DNA of 64,000 nt from an uncultured Ruminococcus sp. (GTDB lineage: Bacteria > Bacillota > Clostridia > Oscillospirales > Ruminococcaceae). The position numbers and the translations under genes were made by a program. Where the stretch lies: assembly GCA_910576995.1 (NCBI GenBank), contig CAJTLC010000001.1, positions 63,221-127,220 of the forward strand. Direction: 5' to 3'. The notes below the pieces were generated by a model, which did not search any database, was not told the origin of the DNA, and saw nothing but the letters and a program-made list of their open reading frames with translations. Of the stretch, positions 8,907-17,904 are shown piece by piece (within the stretch, counting starts at the first letter, position 1; every line of letters begins with the position of its first letter).

Positions 8907-9896
8907 ATGTTAAAAAAGCTTATATGCCTGCCGGCTGCTGTTTTATTTGTATTTTTTACCGCTTCATGCGGAAGGATCGTTCCGGCATACGAAGATAATT
9001 TTACGAATGTTCCTGTTGAAACCGGAATCCAGACAGCGGCAACGTCAGAAACTGCAACCGAACCGACTACAAACAGTACGACAGACGCTCAGGAATCCGA
9101 ATACATTGACATCAATGTTGAAATCAGCGTTTCTGATCAGATCGGAGCTCCGGAGCATATCGAGATAGACCCTTATATGCCTGACGGATACCAGCTTTCG
9201 GACTCATGCGTAATTGATGGATTTGAGACGGTAATGCAGAATCCTGAACTTCCCACGGGCTGCGAAATCACCGCTCTTGCTCAAACTTTGAATTTTTACG
9301 GATTCGGTATAGATAAGGTTGATCTAAGCAATATGTTTATGCCTATAGACATAAACGGATATTATTCGATGAATAATGCTTATCTCGGCGACCCGAAGTC
9401 GTATAACGGTTTTGGATGCAATGCTCCTGTTATTACAATGGCTGCTTCTTATTATTTTACATGGATAGGTTCGGACTGGTATGCTGTCGATCTTACCGGA
9501 ATATCTTTGCAGGAGGTGTTTTATCAGATTGACTGCGGCAGACCTGTCGTAGTATGGTCGACTATAGATCAGCATGAGACATATGCGGAGTTTCAGTTTA
9601 CGCTGGGCTGCGGAGAAGATTTTTATTTTAATCCTTATCAGCATTGTCTGACCGTTTACGGATATGACTACAGCGCCGGCGTAGTTTACGCTGCCGATCC
9701 GCTGGTTGGAAACATACAGTACGAGATGAACAGATTTGAACGGATTTACGATGTTATGGGAGATCAGGCGGTTATTTTGTGCGGCAATGAGGAATCGGCA
9801 GGGGTTGAATATTCAACAGAGAAAGAAAAAGCGGAGTGGCTGAAAAAAATACAGCAAAATATTCAAGATGAGATGCCGGGGATTATATTATATTGA
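8907..9896 (+). CDS. Lipoprotein with C39-like cysteine peptidase domain
   Basis: A 329-residue exported protein. The N-terminus is a lipoprotein signal peptide ending in a TASC lipobox, with Cys-21 the likely lipidated residue. A Thr-rich linker (about 40-70) leads to a Peptidase_C39_2-type domain. The likely catalytic Cys lies in LPTGCEITALAQ, the His in HCLTVYGYD and the acidic residue in YAADPL. It is probably anchored on the outside of the membrane; substrates are unknown. AAGGAG lies seven bases before the ATG. The stop overlaps the TTG start of the next gene. Confidence 0.8.
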   Translation: MLKKLICLPAAVLFVFFTASCGRIVPAYEDNFTNVPVETGIQTAATSETATEPTTNSTTDAQESEYIDINVEISVSDQIGAPEHIEIDPYMPDGYQLSDSCVIDGFETVMQNPELPTGCEITALAQTLNFYGFGIDKVDLSNMFMPIDINGYYSMNNAYLGDPKSYNGFGCNAPVITMAASYYFTWIGSDWYAVDLTGISLQEVFYQIDCGRPVVVWSTIDQHETYAEFQFTLGCGEDFYFNPYQHCLTVYGYDYSAGVVYAADPLVGNIQYEMNRFERIYDVMGDQAVILCGNEESAGVEYSTEKEKAEWLKKIQQNIQDEMPGIILY

Positions 9897-10552
9897 ATAA
9901 AATAGGTATAAAAGGAGTTATTTTCGATCTGGACGGAACGCTTATAGATTCTATGGGAATATGGTACGACATAGATCGAAAATTTTTGGCGGAAAACGGA
10001 GTAAAGAATCCTCCGGCAGACATATCCGACAGAATGAAGAAAATGACGATATATGAGTCGTCGGAATTGTTTATAAATGAATTTAAGCTAAGCTGTACGA
10101 AGGAATATGTTGTAAAAAGAATAGAAGAACTGGTGCGAATCGAATATGAGGAAAATATTCCGCTGAAGCCCTATGCGGCGGAAATACTTGATTTTCTCGA
10201 CAATCGCGGCATTTCGTACGGCGTTGCCACGGCTACATATCATTCTCTTGCAGAAGTCGTGCTTAAACGATGCGGTATACGTGACAGATTTGAATTTTTG
10301 CTGACGGATAAAGATTATCCGCGCGGTAAGAAATTTCCCGATATTTTTCTCGGAGCGGCTGAAATTTTAGGCGCGCGTCCGAATGAGATACTTGTTGCCG
10401 AAGATGCTCTTCATTGTGTGGAAACGGCTAAAAATGCGGGATTTATAACGGCGGCTGTTTACGATAAGGCGTCGGAATGCGACAAGGAGATTCTTTCGGA
10501 AACTGCTGATTTTTATATTTCGGGACTAAACGAGATAGAAAATTTGTTTTGA
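9893..10552 (+). CDS. HAD-superfamily hydrolase (beta-phosphoglucomutase/phosphatase-like)
   Basis: A 219-residue cytoplasmic phosphatase or mutase. The nucleophile motif FDLDGTLIDS is at about residues 11-20. A helical cap domain follows, then the motif II-like GVATATYHS, the lysine region RGKKFPD and the metal-binding VAEDALHC. Family members include beta-phosphoglucomutase and phosphoglycolate phosphatase; the substrate cannot be told here. The start is TTG at 9893, overlapping the preceding stop, with only a weak GGGG ribosome site; translation is probably coupled to the lipoprotein gene. Confidence 0.85.
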   Translation: MNKIGIKGVIFDLDGTLIDSMGIWYDIDRKFLAENGVKNPPADISDRMKKMTIYESSELFINEFKLSCTKEYVVKRIEELVRIEYEENIPLKPYAAEILDFLDNRGISYGVATATYHSLAEVVLKRCGIRDRFEFLLTDKDYPRGKKFPDIFLGAAEILGARPNEILVAEDALHCVETAKNAGFITAAVYDKASECDKEILSETADFYISGLNEIENLF

Positions 10553-10564
10553 GAGGTATTATAT

Positions 10565-11641
10565 ATGAAAAAAGTTATGGTTGGAATGAGCGGCGGAGTT
10601 GACAGTTCGGTTGCCGCTCTTATTCTGCGTGATTCAGGATATGAAGTCATGGGCGTAACTCTGAAAATGTTTGGCGATGAAGATATTGTTCAAGCCGAGA
10701 AAAACGGCAAGACCTGCTGTGCGCTTTCCGATGTTCTTGACGCGAAAAGCGTTGCAAGGCGGCTTGGTTTCGATCATGTTACGTTTAATTTTAAGGACTG
10801 CTTCCGCGAAAACGTTATGAGCCGTTTTGCGGAAAGCTATTTATGCGGCAAAACTCCGAATCCATGCATCGAATGCAACAGATATGTTAAATTCGACAAA
10901 ATGCTCCGTCGTGCAATGGAACTTGGATATGACTATATTGCAACGGGACATTACGCGATCTGTGAATACGATGAGGAAAAATGCCGGCATATCTTGAAAA
11001 GACCTGCCGACAGAAGTAAAGATCAGACATATGTTCTGTATTCTCTTACTCAGGAGCAGCTTGCGCATACTCTTTTTCCGCTGGGCGGACTTGAAAAAAA
11101 ACAGGTGCGCGACATTGCGGAAAAAGCAGGATTGGTAAATTCCAACAAGCCTGACAGTCAGGATATATGTTTCGTTCCCGACGGAAAATACGCTGAATTT
11201 ATAAAAAAATTTACGGGAGCGGAAATAAGCTGCGGAAACTTCACCGACATGAACGGAAATATTCTCGGCGAGCATAAGGGAATTATAAATTACACGATAG
11301 GTCAGCGTAAAGGGCTGGGGATATCTCTCGGAAAGCCGGCTTACGTTATTCGCAAGGATATTTCGGAAAATACGGTAGTTATAGGAGACGAAAAAGATCT
11401 TTATACGAATTCTCTTATCGCGGAGGATATGAATCTTATCTCCGTTGAAGATATAACCGAACCTATGCGCGTGACTGCGAAAACACGCTATAGTCAGACC
11501 GAACAGCCTGCTGTGGTATCGAAACTTGACGGCGGCAGATATTTGGTGGAGTTTGGTCAGCCTCAGCGTGCCGTTACAAGCGGTCAGGCTGTAGTATTAT
11601 ATGATGGCGATATCGTTGTTGGCGGCGGAACTATTGTGTGA
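10565..11641 (+). CDS. mnmA: tRNA 2-thiouridylase MnmA
   Basis: A 358-residue enzyme that activates U34 of tRNA-Lys, -Glu and -Gln with ATP and inserts sulfur from a persulfide carrier. The PP-loop GMSGGVDSSVAAL is at the N-terminus. The catalytic Cys is in TPNPCIECNR and the persulfide Cys in SQDICFV; ATGHYA and GQRKGLGI are also present. Length is normal. It starts the RNA-modification run mnmA - methyltransferase - rsmI, whose genes overlap or nearly touch. Confidence 0.97.
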   Translation: MKKVMVGMSGGVDSSVAALILRDSGYEVMGVTLKMFGDEDIVQAEKNGKTCCALSDVLDAKSVARRLGFDHVTFNFKDCFRENVMSRFAESYLCGKTPNPCIECNRYVKFDKMLRRAMELGYDYIATGHYAICEYDEEKCRHILKRPADRSKDQTYVLYSLTQEQLAHTLFPLGGLEKKQVRDIAEKAGLVNSNKPDSQDICFVPDGKYAEFIKKFTGAEISCGNFTDMNGNILGEHKGIINYTIGQRKGLGISLGKPAYVIRKDISENTVVIGDEKDLYTNSLIAEDMNLISVEDITEPMRVTAKTRYSQTEQPAVVSKLDGGRYLVEFGQPQRAVTSGQAVVLYDGDIVVGGGTIV

Positions 11642-11652
11642 GGAGAAAAATT

Positions 11653-12384
11653 TTGGAGTTGGAATTGAAATTCGAAAAGCTTACAGATAAAATATATGTA
11701 TGTGCAAGCAGCGATCACCGTTTTGGCACGGACGCATTTCTTCTTGCGGCATTTTCGGGATACCGCCAAAAGGACAAGGTTTGCGATCTTGGTACAGGGT
11801 GCGGGATAATTCCGCTTATAATGCAGAAAAGCCGTCCTCCGCAGATAATATATGCAGTTGATATTCAGGAGGGCGCAATACAACAGCTTCATCTCGGAAT
11901 TGAAAAAAGCAAAGCGTCAGGAATCGTTCCCATATGCGCCGATCTTAAAGAATTATGGGCTGAAGCTCCGATAGGTAGGCTTGATCTCGTTACCTGCAAT
12001 CCTCCGTATAAAGCTGCAAACGCAGGATTTCAAAGCGAATTGACAGCTCAGCGAATTGCGCGCCACGAGATAATGTGCAATATAGACGACGTATGCGCGG
12101 CTGCTGAAAAATTGCTGAAATTCGGCGGCAGACTTTGCGTCTGCAATCGTCCCGAAAGATTGAGCGACGTATTATTTGCCATGAAAAATCATGGGATAGA
12201 GCCGAAACGGCTGCGTTTTGTATCTAAAAATCCCGACGAATCGCCGTGGCTTTTTCTTGTTGAAGGGAAAAAGGGTTCGAAGCCGTTTATGCAGATCGAG
12301 CCGCAGCTTTACATAAGAAGCGAAAACGGCTTTTCGGATGAACTGCAAAAAATTTACGATATTGGTAAGGAACAGAATCAATGA
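11653..12384 (+). CDS. SAM-dependent methyltransferase, YabB/TrmN6-like
   Basis: A class I methyltransferase of about 243 residues. Motif I is DLGTGCGIIPL, and NPPY near residue 115 is the signature of N6-adenine or related base methylation. Its place directly before rsmI matches Bacillus yabB, related to E. coli TrmN6, which methylates A37 of tRNA1(Val). I prefer the TTG at 11653, because GAGGAG lies seven bases upstream. The GTG at 11638 would overlap the mnmA stop and place this ribosome site inside the gene. Confidence 0.8.
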   Translation: MELELKFEKLTDKIYVCASSDHRFGTDAFLLAAFSGYRQKDKVCDLGTGCGIIPLIMQKSRPPQIIYAVDIQEGAIQQLHLGIEKSKASGIVPICADLKELWAEAPIGRLDLVTCNPPYKAANAGFQSELTAQRIARHEIMCNIDDVCAAAEKLLKFGGRLCVCNRPERLSDVLFAMKNHGIEPKRLRFVSKNPDESPWLFLVEGKKGSKPFMQIEPQLYIRSENGFSDELQKIYDIGKEQNQ

Positions 12385-13205
12385 GCGGAATATTATATAT
12401 AATAGGTACACCTATAGGAAATATGGAGGATATAACTCTCCGGCAGCTTCGCATGATGCAGGAAGTCGATTTTTTGTGTGCCGAGGATACGCGTGTGACG
12501 TTAAAACTTCTGAATCGCTATGAGATTAAAAAAGAGCTGGTAAGCTTTCACGAACATAGCAGCAGATCGGATGCTGAACGGATAGTTTCGCGAATTTCGG
12601 CAGGGGAAAACTGCGGCGTGGTTACAGACGCGGGAATGCCTTGCATATCCGACCCCGGAGAGGTTCTGGTGCGTATGTGCGGCGAATGCGGAATAGAAGT
12701 AAAAGTTGTACCTGGACCTACTGCGGCAGCGTCGGCGGCGGCAATTTCGGCGCTTCATATAAAAAGATTTACTTTTGAGGGATTCCTGCCTGTTCAGAAA
12801 AAAGAGCGCGCCCAACGTCTTGAACTTTTGCGAAATGAGACGGCGGTAATGATCTTTTATGAAGCTCCGCATAAACTGAAAGCTGCAATAGACGATTTTT
12901 CGGAGTTTTTCGGAACTGACAGGCGTATCGTGATCTGCCGCGAACTTACAAAGCTTCATGAAGAAGTATTGCGAATGACTCTTGGGGAAGCTGCGGAATA
13001 TTATTCCCGCACAGAGCCTAAAGGAGAATTCGTGTTGCTTATTGACGGAAAATCTGCCGGTCAGGGTGAGAAAATCACTATGGAGCAGGCAATGGAGCAA
13101 GTTCGAAAGCTTATTGATAACGGCGAAAAACCTACGGAAGCCTGCAAAGCCGTTGCCAAGGAAACTGGATATAGAAAAGGAGAACTGTATTCGGCGCTTC
13201 AGTAA
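12381..13205 (+). CDS. rsmI: 16S rRNA (cytidine-1402-2'-O)-methyltransferase
   Basis: A 274-residue tetrapyrrole-methylase-fold enzyme that 2'-O-methylates C1402 in the decoding centre of 16S rRNA using SAM. Signatures are YIIGTPIGNMEDIT at the N-terminus, CAEDTR, SFHEH, TDAGMPCISDPG and VPGPTAA. The ATG overlaps the stop of the methyltransferase gene by four bases. Length is within family range. Confidence 0.96.
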   Translation: MSGILYIIGTPIGNMEDITLRQLRMMQEVDFLCAEDTRVTLKLLNRYEIKKELVSFHEHSSRSDAERIVSRISAGENCGVVTDAGMPCISDPGEVLVRMCGECGIEVKVVPGPTAAASAAAISALHIKRFTFEGFLPVQKKERAQRLELLRNETAVMIFYEAPHKLKAAIDDFSEFFGTDRRIVICRELTKLHEEVLRMTLGEAAEYYSRTEPKGEFVLLIDGKSAGQGEKITMEQAMEQVRKLIDNGEKPTEACKAVAKETGYRKGELYSALQ

Positions 13206-13245
13206 TGGAAATGTCTGATAATTTTGTGAAAATGCACAAAAACAC

Positions 13246-13274
13246 TTGTAATTAATATGAAAGTATGATATAAT
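13246..13274 (+). promoter_or_regulatory. Sigma-A promoter before the structured leader
   Basis: TTGTAA (13246-13251), a 17-bp spacer and a perfect TATAAT (13269-13274). Transcription would begin near 13281 and enter the structured leader of the PHP gene. Confidence 0.65.
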
Positions 13275-13280
13275 ATTTTT

Positions 13281-13402
13281 AGCCGAAATTGAATATATTT
13301 AAGGCAGTACCGCACAAGCATAGTGTGCGTGAAGATATTAAACGGGCGTTAAGCCAAGGCAGTCTTTCCTAAATTTATAAAATCCGAAAGACTGCATATT
13401 TT
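13281..13402 (+). ncRNA. Candidate small RNA or attenuator leader upstream of the PHP gene
   Basis: A stretch of about 120 nt bounded by a good promoter and an intrinsic terminator, with no open frame. It holds a hairpin CGCACA/TGTGCG (13311-13329), a GGC/GCC mini-stem (13345-13355), and two copies of AAGGCAGT (13301 and 13356). The second copy forms the 5' arm of the terminator. The first could pair with the same 3' arm, which suggests a terminator/antiterminator switch. I do not recognise a known riboswitch class. It may be a free-standing small RNA or a cis-regulator of the gene at 13451. Confidence 0.45.
13359..13402 (+). terminator. Intrinsic terminator between the leader and the PHP gene
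   Basis: A perfect 10-bp stem GCAGTCTTTC/GAAAGACTGC (13359-13368 and 13386-13395), a 17-nt loop, then ATATTTTTATTT. It ends about 50 bp before the PHP start codon. Confidence 0.75.
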
Positions 13403-13450
13403 TATTTGATCACATTCATCGGAAGATGGAATGCGGCGAAAGAGGTAATT

Positions 13451-14290
13451 ATGATTTGCGATTTGCATTGTCACACAAAATTTTCAGACGGCTCTCTCGG
13501 TATTGAGGACGTTATTTCCCAAGCAAAACGCACGGGAATTGACTGGCTTTCGATCACCGATCATGATACAATGTCGTCTTTTTCGAGAGCGGATGTTCTC
13601 GGTCAGCGCGAGGGAGTGAAAATTCTTCACGGCGTTGAGCTTTCCGCATGGGATAAATCAAGAGGGGCTAAGGTACATATTCTTTGCTACGCTCCGCAAA
13701 AACCCGACAGGCTGGAAGGGCTTTGCCTTAAATCATGCGAGATCAGAAAGGCTTGTTCTAAAGAAATGATAGCAAAAGTTATGGAGAAATTCCCCATAAC
13801 CATCGAAAGCATATTAAAGCATACTACGTCGTCGAAAAGCATTTTTAAGCAGCATATCATGCGTGCTCTGATAGATTACGGATATGCTCTTGAATTTTAT
13901 GGCGATCTTGACAGCGAGCTGTTTAATCCGAAAAGCGGCTGCTGCTATGTTGAAAGAGAATATCCCGATGTGAATTTCGTTATCGATCTTATACATACTG
14001 CGGGAGGTGCGGCTGTTATGGCTCATCCTGCTCAGTATGACAATATTGAGCTTCTTGAAGAACTCGCGAAAAAAGGCAAGATAGACGGCGTTGAGATAGG
14101 TCATTATTCGGCTGACGAATCCTATCGCAATGAATTGCGCAGTCTTGTCGATAAGTATGAATTAATATGTACGGGCGGTTCGGATTTTCATGGTCTGTAC
14201 AACAGTGTACCTACGTATCTTGGAAGTGATTCAACATCAAAAGAAGAGTTGGACAGGATAATCAAGCTTACATCTAAAAAGAAAGGATAA
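13451..14290 (+). CDS. PHP-domain metal-dependent phosphoesterase
   Basis: A PHP-fold enzyme of 279 residues. Metal-ligand motifs are LHCHTKFSDGS at the N-terminus, ITDHDT, HGVELS, AVMAHPAQY and GGSDFHG. The family (TrpH/YciV, RNase AM) includes 3',5'-bisphosphate phosphatases and 5'-3' exonucleases on short RNA; which activity applies here is not clear. I chose the ATG at 13451 because the HCH motif follows at once and AGAGGT lies upstream; an open frame from 13406 adds only 15 unconserved residues. It lies just downstream of the leader terminator. Confidence 0.85.
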   Translation: MICDLHCHTKFSDGSLGIEDVISQAKRTGIDWLSITDHDTMSSFSRADVLGQREGVKILHGVELSAWDKSRGAKVHILCYAPQKPDRLEGLCLKSCEIRKACSKEMIAKVMEKFPITIESILKHTTSSKSIFKQHIMRALIDYGYALEFYGDLDSELFNPKSGCCYVEREYPDVNFVIDLIHTAGGAAVMAHPAQYDNIELLEELAKKGKIDGVEIGHYSADESYRNELRSLVDKYELICTGGSDFHGLYNSVPTYLGSDSTSKEELDRIIKLTSKKKG

Positions 14291-14336
14291 ACGGAATCAT
14301 CCTGGGACTTGTGTGATTTCGTCCATAGACAACAAT

Positions 14337-15116
14337 ATGGTGAAAAAATACGGAATGAGAATTGTTTTAACTATAATATTTCTTATATTATTTTTATTTT
14401 TCTTCGCTCCAATGTTCAACGGAATAATAAATGTCGGCAACTGTTTTGGCGCGCTTTTATCCGGAATAGCTGCTGCGGCATTTGCATTTCCTAAATTATC
14501 GGGCAGTATCGGTTCATGGTTATGGGAGAGAACATGGGGAAAGGTTATAGCCGCCGGATTATCGTGCATGCTTGCTGTCGGGATTATTCTTGGCTCGGTA
14601 ATAAGCGGATTAATGCTGAAAGAAATGAACGATAATCCGAAAGATGAAAATACAACCCTCGTCGTACTTGGATGTCAGATGAAGGAGAGCGGTCCGAGTC
14701 TGATGCTTAGACGGAGACTTGACGCGGCATACAATTATCTTATAGATCATGAAAATGTGAAAGTTATCGTTTCAGGCGGAAAAGGTGTCGACGAACCTGT
14801 AAGCGAAGCTTCCGGAATGAGAGATTACCTTATATCAAGCGGAATTTCTCCCGATCGCATTTACATTGAGGACAGATCCAAAAATACCGAGGAGAACATT
14901 GCGTTTTCAAAAGAAATTATAGAACGCGAAAATCTGTGCGGCGATATTACGATAGTTACCGACGGATATCATCAGCTGCGCGCCGATATGTTCGCTAAGC
15001 GGCAGGGGATTCGTTCATATAACATCTCCGCTCCCACTTCAGCATGGCTTGTTCCTACGTATTGGGTGAGAGAGTGGTTTGGCGTAATATATTATTTAAC
15101 GCTTGGTTCAGAATAA
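14337..15116 (+). CDS. YdcF-like (DUF218) membrane protein
   Basis: About 259 residues with three hydrophobic segments in the first 90 residues, then a DUF218/YdcF-type domain. That domain starts at LVVLGCQMK and has VIVSGGKG, SRNTEEN-like (RSKNTEEN) and VTDGYHQLRA. Related proteins (SanA, YdcF, ElyC) act in envelope metabolism, and some bind SAM. The ATG at 14337 gives a natural membrane N-terminus (MVKKYG) but has no clear ribosome site; GTG at 14313 is an alternative with GGGA nearby. Confidence 0.75.
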   Translation: MVKKYGMRIVLTIIFLILFLFFFAPMFNGIINVGNCFGALLSGIAAAAFAFPKLSGSIGSWLWERTWGKVIAAGLSCMLAVGIILGSVISGLMLKEMNDNPKDENTTLVVLGCQMKESGPSLMLRRRLDAAYNYLIDHENVKVIVSGGKGVDEPVSEASGMRDYLISSGISPDRIYIEDRSKNTEENIAFSKEIIERENLCGDITIVTDGYHQLRADMFAKRQGIRSYNISAPTSAWLVPTYWVREWFGVIYYLTLGSE

Positions 15117-15129
15117 GAAGAGGTGTAAA

Positions 15130-17265
15130 ATGAAGAAAAACATTATATCTGCTGCCGTTTCTGCGGCAATTATTTGCGGTGCAGTACCGATGACCGTAAA
15201 TGCCGAAGAAACAGGAGCGTCAGGAGGCGGAGTTTCTGTATCCCTGCCTCGTTTTAGTACAAATGCATTTCAGAATGGTCAAAGCAAAATTCCCATGCAG
15301 GTTCCTTCGGCAAGTACAGCCGAAATTCCATGTTCTGTTGGAAGAAGCGTGCGTTCGTCATATCCGTCGTCTTTCGATCTTCGCGATTTTGACGGCATAA
15401 CATCTATTAAAGATCAGGGCGAATATGGTACGTGCTGGGCGCACGCTGCCATTGCCAGCGCCGAAGCGAGCGTAATGCGCTCAAATCCGCTTGTCGATTT
15501 GTCGGAATTTCACACGGCTTTTTATCCTTATTACGGCAGTTATAAGATAGATATCGGTACGGAAGATCCCGATGAGATGCTTAAATTTGGCGGAAATTAT
15601 AACTTTATCACAAATATATGGTCTCAGGGAATAGGTCCGATCTCCGAAAAGAAACTTCGCTATGGCAATCTGGATTTTTTCTATAATCAGAGCAGAGTTG
15701 ACGAAATACAGTACGAATCTGATTACAGACTGAAAGAATCGCGTACTTTTGATTTTAACTGGGAAAGATCAAACGCCGATGTTGTAAATGAACTTGTAAA
15801 AAGATATGTCAGTGACGGAAAACCTGTAGATGTGTCGTATTATTCAAATCCGGAACTTTGTTATAATTATGATTTCTGCACTTCTAACAGTACTAAACGT
15901 CCGAGATTTTCAAATCATTCCGTAACGATAATCGGCTGGGACGATAATTATCCTGCCGAAAATTTCAATATTCAGCCAACTCAGAACGGCGCATGGCTTA
16001 TCAAAAACAGCTGGGGCTATGATTTCGGAAACGAAGGCACGATGTGGATATCGTATGAAGACGAGTCGCTGCATGAATTTGCCATATATGAGCTTGATGA
16101 TGCTGATGAATATATGTACATGGACTATTATGACAAATTCATTCCCATGCAGTCTCTTGCTGCAAATGGTGACGAGAACGGTTCGTATATGGCAAATGTA
16201 TTCACAAATGACGAATCTGCCATGCAGCTTGAAGCAATCTCAATGTATGTACAGAATCCGGATACGGAATATGAGATCACAGTTTATAAAAATCTGCATG
16301 ATCTTTCGAATCCTGTATCCGGAACTCCTGCTTCGACAACATATGGAAGTGTGGATTCGAGCGGATATTTCACAATTGAGCTTGACAAAAACGTAATTCT
16401 GGAACAAGGGGAAGATTATTCTGTTGTAGTATATGTTTACAATCCGTACACGCCTTATGTTATCCCCTTTGAAGCGTGCAGTTATGTTATTGATGAATCT
16501 AACAGCAACGATATAATAAGTCTTGGAGCGTATACTGATTATTACGATATCAAGAATAAAACGATGTCTTGTGAGAGTTTTTACAGTGAAAACGGGTCCG
16601 ACTGGTTTGATGTGACGTCGGAAGACTTGATGTACAGCGATGAAGACGTGGAAAATATGCTTAATGCTTATGAGATCGAGGTTTATGACGGAATAGATCC
16701 CGACGATACGGAAGCGCTTGAAGAAGCTGAAAATAGAGTTGATGTATTGAGAATGCTCTTGTCGTTAGGTTCGTCAGGAGTAGCTATGGGCAATATTCCT
16801 ATAAAGACATTCGGAAATCCTATAGGTACAGTCGATTTTTCACATATGTCAGGCGTTATCGGCGGCGATGAAAAAATTTCACTTTCTGTCAAGGACGATT
16901 CTGATATTTATTATTCAATAAATGATGAAGATTTTCAGCTTTATAGCGAGCCGATAAGCATAAATGGACTTACATATATTAAGGCGTATGCGGAAACCGA
17001 AGATGGGGAGTATATGACGGAAAGAAGCTATATTCCCGATTATATTAACCTTGAATACGGCGATGTTGACGGCGACGGCAGTATATCTCCACGCGATTCG
17101 AGCCTGACTTTGATACATTATTCCGAACTTTCGACAGGCGGAAACGGAAGTCTGGGAAAGGCTGTTCTGGAATATGCCGATTATGACGGAAACGGATATA
17201 TCGATCCCCAAGACGCGAGCATGATACTGCAAAGATACGCTGAACTTGCGACGGAAGCCAATTGA
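15130..17265 (+). CDS. Secreted papain-family (C1) protease with dockerin
   Basis: A 711-residue protein with a signal peptide (MKKNIIS to about residue 28). A C1A peptidase domain follows: the catalytic Cys in DQGEYGTCWAHA, His in NHSVTIIGWD and Asn in IKNSWGYD. The middle is lectin-like beta-rich sequence, then a short chitobiase-C-like repeat (DIYYSINDEDFQ, YIKAYAETEDG). The last 65 residues are a type I dockerin with two Ca-binding repeats (DVDGDGSISPRDS and DYDGNGYIDPQDA). The dockerin should tether it to a cohesin scaffoldin on the cell surface. AGAGGTG precedes the ATG at 15130. Such dockerin proteases are known from ruminococci. Confidence 0.9.
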   Translation: MKKNIISAAVSAAIICGAVPMTVNAEETGASGGGVSVSLPRFSTNAFQNGQSKIPMQVPSASTAEIPCSVGRSVRSSYPSSFDLRDFDGITSIKDQGEYGTCWAHAAIASAEASVMRSNPLVDLSEFHTAFYPYYGSYKIDIGTEDPDEMLKFGGNYNFITNIWSQGIGPISEKKLRYGNLDFFYNQSRVDEIQYESDYRLKESRTFDFNWERSNADVVNELVKRYVSDGKPVDVSYYSNPELCYNYDFCTSNSTKRPRFSNHSVTIIGWDDNYPAENFNIQPTQNGAWLIKNSWGYDFGNEGTMWISYEDESLHEFAIYELDDADEYMYMDYYDKFIPMQSLAANGDENGSYMANVFTNDESAMQLEAISMYVQNPDTEYEITVYKNLHDLSNPVSGTPASTTYGSVDSSGYFTIELDKNVILEQGEDYSVVVYVYNPYTPYVIPFEACSYVIDESNSNDIISLGAYTDYYDIKNKTMSCESFYSENGSDWFDVTSEDLMYSDEDVENMLNAYEIEVYDGIDPDDTEALEEAENRVDVLRMLLSLGSSGVAMGNIPIKTFGNPIGTVDFSHMSGVIGGDEKISLSVKDDSDIYYSINDEDFQLYSEPISINGLTYIKAYAETEDGEYMTERSYIPDYINLEYGDVDGDGSISPRDSSLTLIHYSELSTGGNGSLGKAVLEYADYDGNGYIDPQDASMILQRYAELATEAN

Positions 17266-17270
17266 TATAA

Positions 17271-17593
17271 GACTTATTTGAAAAATCCATACATTCGTCA
17301 AAACGTCCATAAATCACTGTCTGCGTCGTTGAAAATCCTCGTCAGGCGACGGTCTGTCTTCGGATTATCTTCTAGAGCGTGTTCACATAAAACATAGAAT
17401 GCACGTCTTTTCGGCAAATTTTGACGGCTACTGCGTTGAAAATATTTGACGGGCGTCAGCCCGCCTGCATATTTTCGCCTTGTATTCGTCAAAATTATGC
17501 TCGAAAATCCGCACATTTATTTTATGTGAACACGCTCTAACATACAATAATTTCTATGCATTTTTCTGAATATAGCTATTTTTCAAACAAGTC
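17271..17593 (+). repeat. Outer inverted-repeat element enclosing a second element
   Basis: Its ends GACTTATTTGAAAAAT (17271-17286) and ATTTTTCAAACAAGTC (17578-17593) are complementary except for one base. The element holds no gene. A second palindromic element (17373-17539) lies inside it. It begins six bases after the dockerin protease stop and might also act as that gene's terminator. Confidence 0.65.
17373..17539 (-). repeat. Palindromic repeat-family copy A (nested)
   Basis: The ends TAGAGCGTGTTCACAT and ATGTGAACACGCTCTA form a perfect inverted repeat of about 20 bp. On the minus strand it carries the family's inner motifs GTGCGGATTTTCGAGCA and TTTGCCGAAAAGACGTGC. It is 167 bp long with no coding sequence. 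It is flanked by the dinucleotide-like TA seen at other copies. Confidence 0.75.
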
Positions 17594-17595
17594 CT

Positions 17596-17612
17596 AAGAT
17601 ACTGAACAGGCT
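17596..17612 (+). repeat. Solo terminus of the palindromic repeat family
   Basis: AAGATACTGAACAGGCT is identical to the right end of the copy at 39.6 kb, but no partner end is found here. It looks like the remnant of a deleted element. The stretch from 17613 to 17869 holds no gene or other feature that I can support. Confidence 0.5.
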
Positions 17613-17869
17613 TTAATATCAAAATTATGGATTTTGCAGGAAAATCATACATACTTAACAAAAAACAGGTATAAATACTGATAAAAAATTGTCATTGTTA
17701 GTCAATTGCAATAAAAGACAGGTCGTTTATATAGTAAATAAAGTCAAAATATAGTTACCGATTTGTAACTTTTTAAAAAAGGTCATGATTTAAATGCGTT
17801 AAAACTAACAAAAAAAAGTGTTGAAAGTATACAATATGCTCAAAAAATATTAAAGAACGCTACAAAGCA

Positions 17870-17898
17870 TTGACTTTAAGCAAAAAATAAGGTATATT
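17870..17898 (+). promoter_or_regulatory. Promoter of the sugar ABC transporter operon
   Basis: TTGACT (17870-17875), a 17-bp spacer and TATATT (17893-17898). It lies about 330 bp before the first gene, giving a long 5' leader. Confidence 0.6.
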
Positions 17899-17904
17899 TG
17901 TAGT

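Noticed and set aside
13281..13402. c-di-GMP, THF, fluoride or preQ1 riboswitch
   Set aside because: None of the consensus cores I know is found in the leader.
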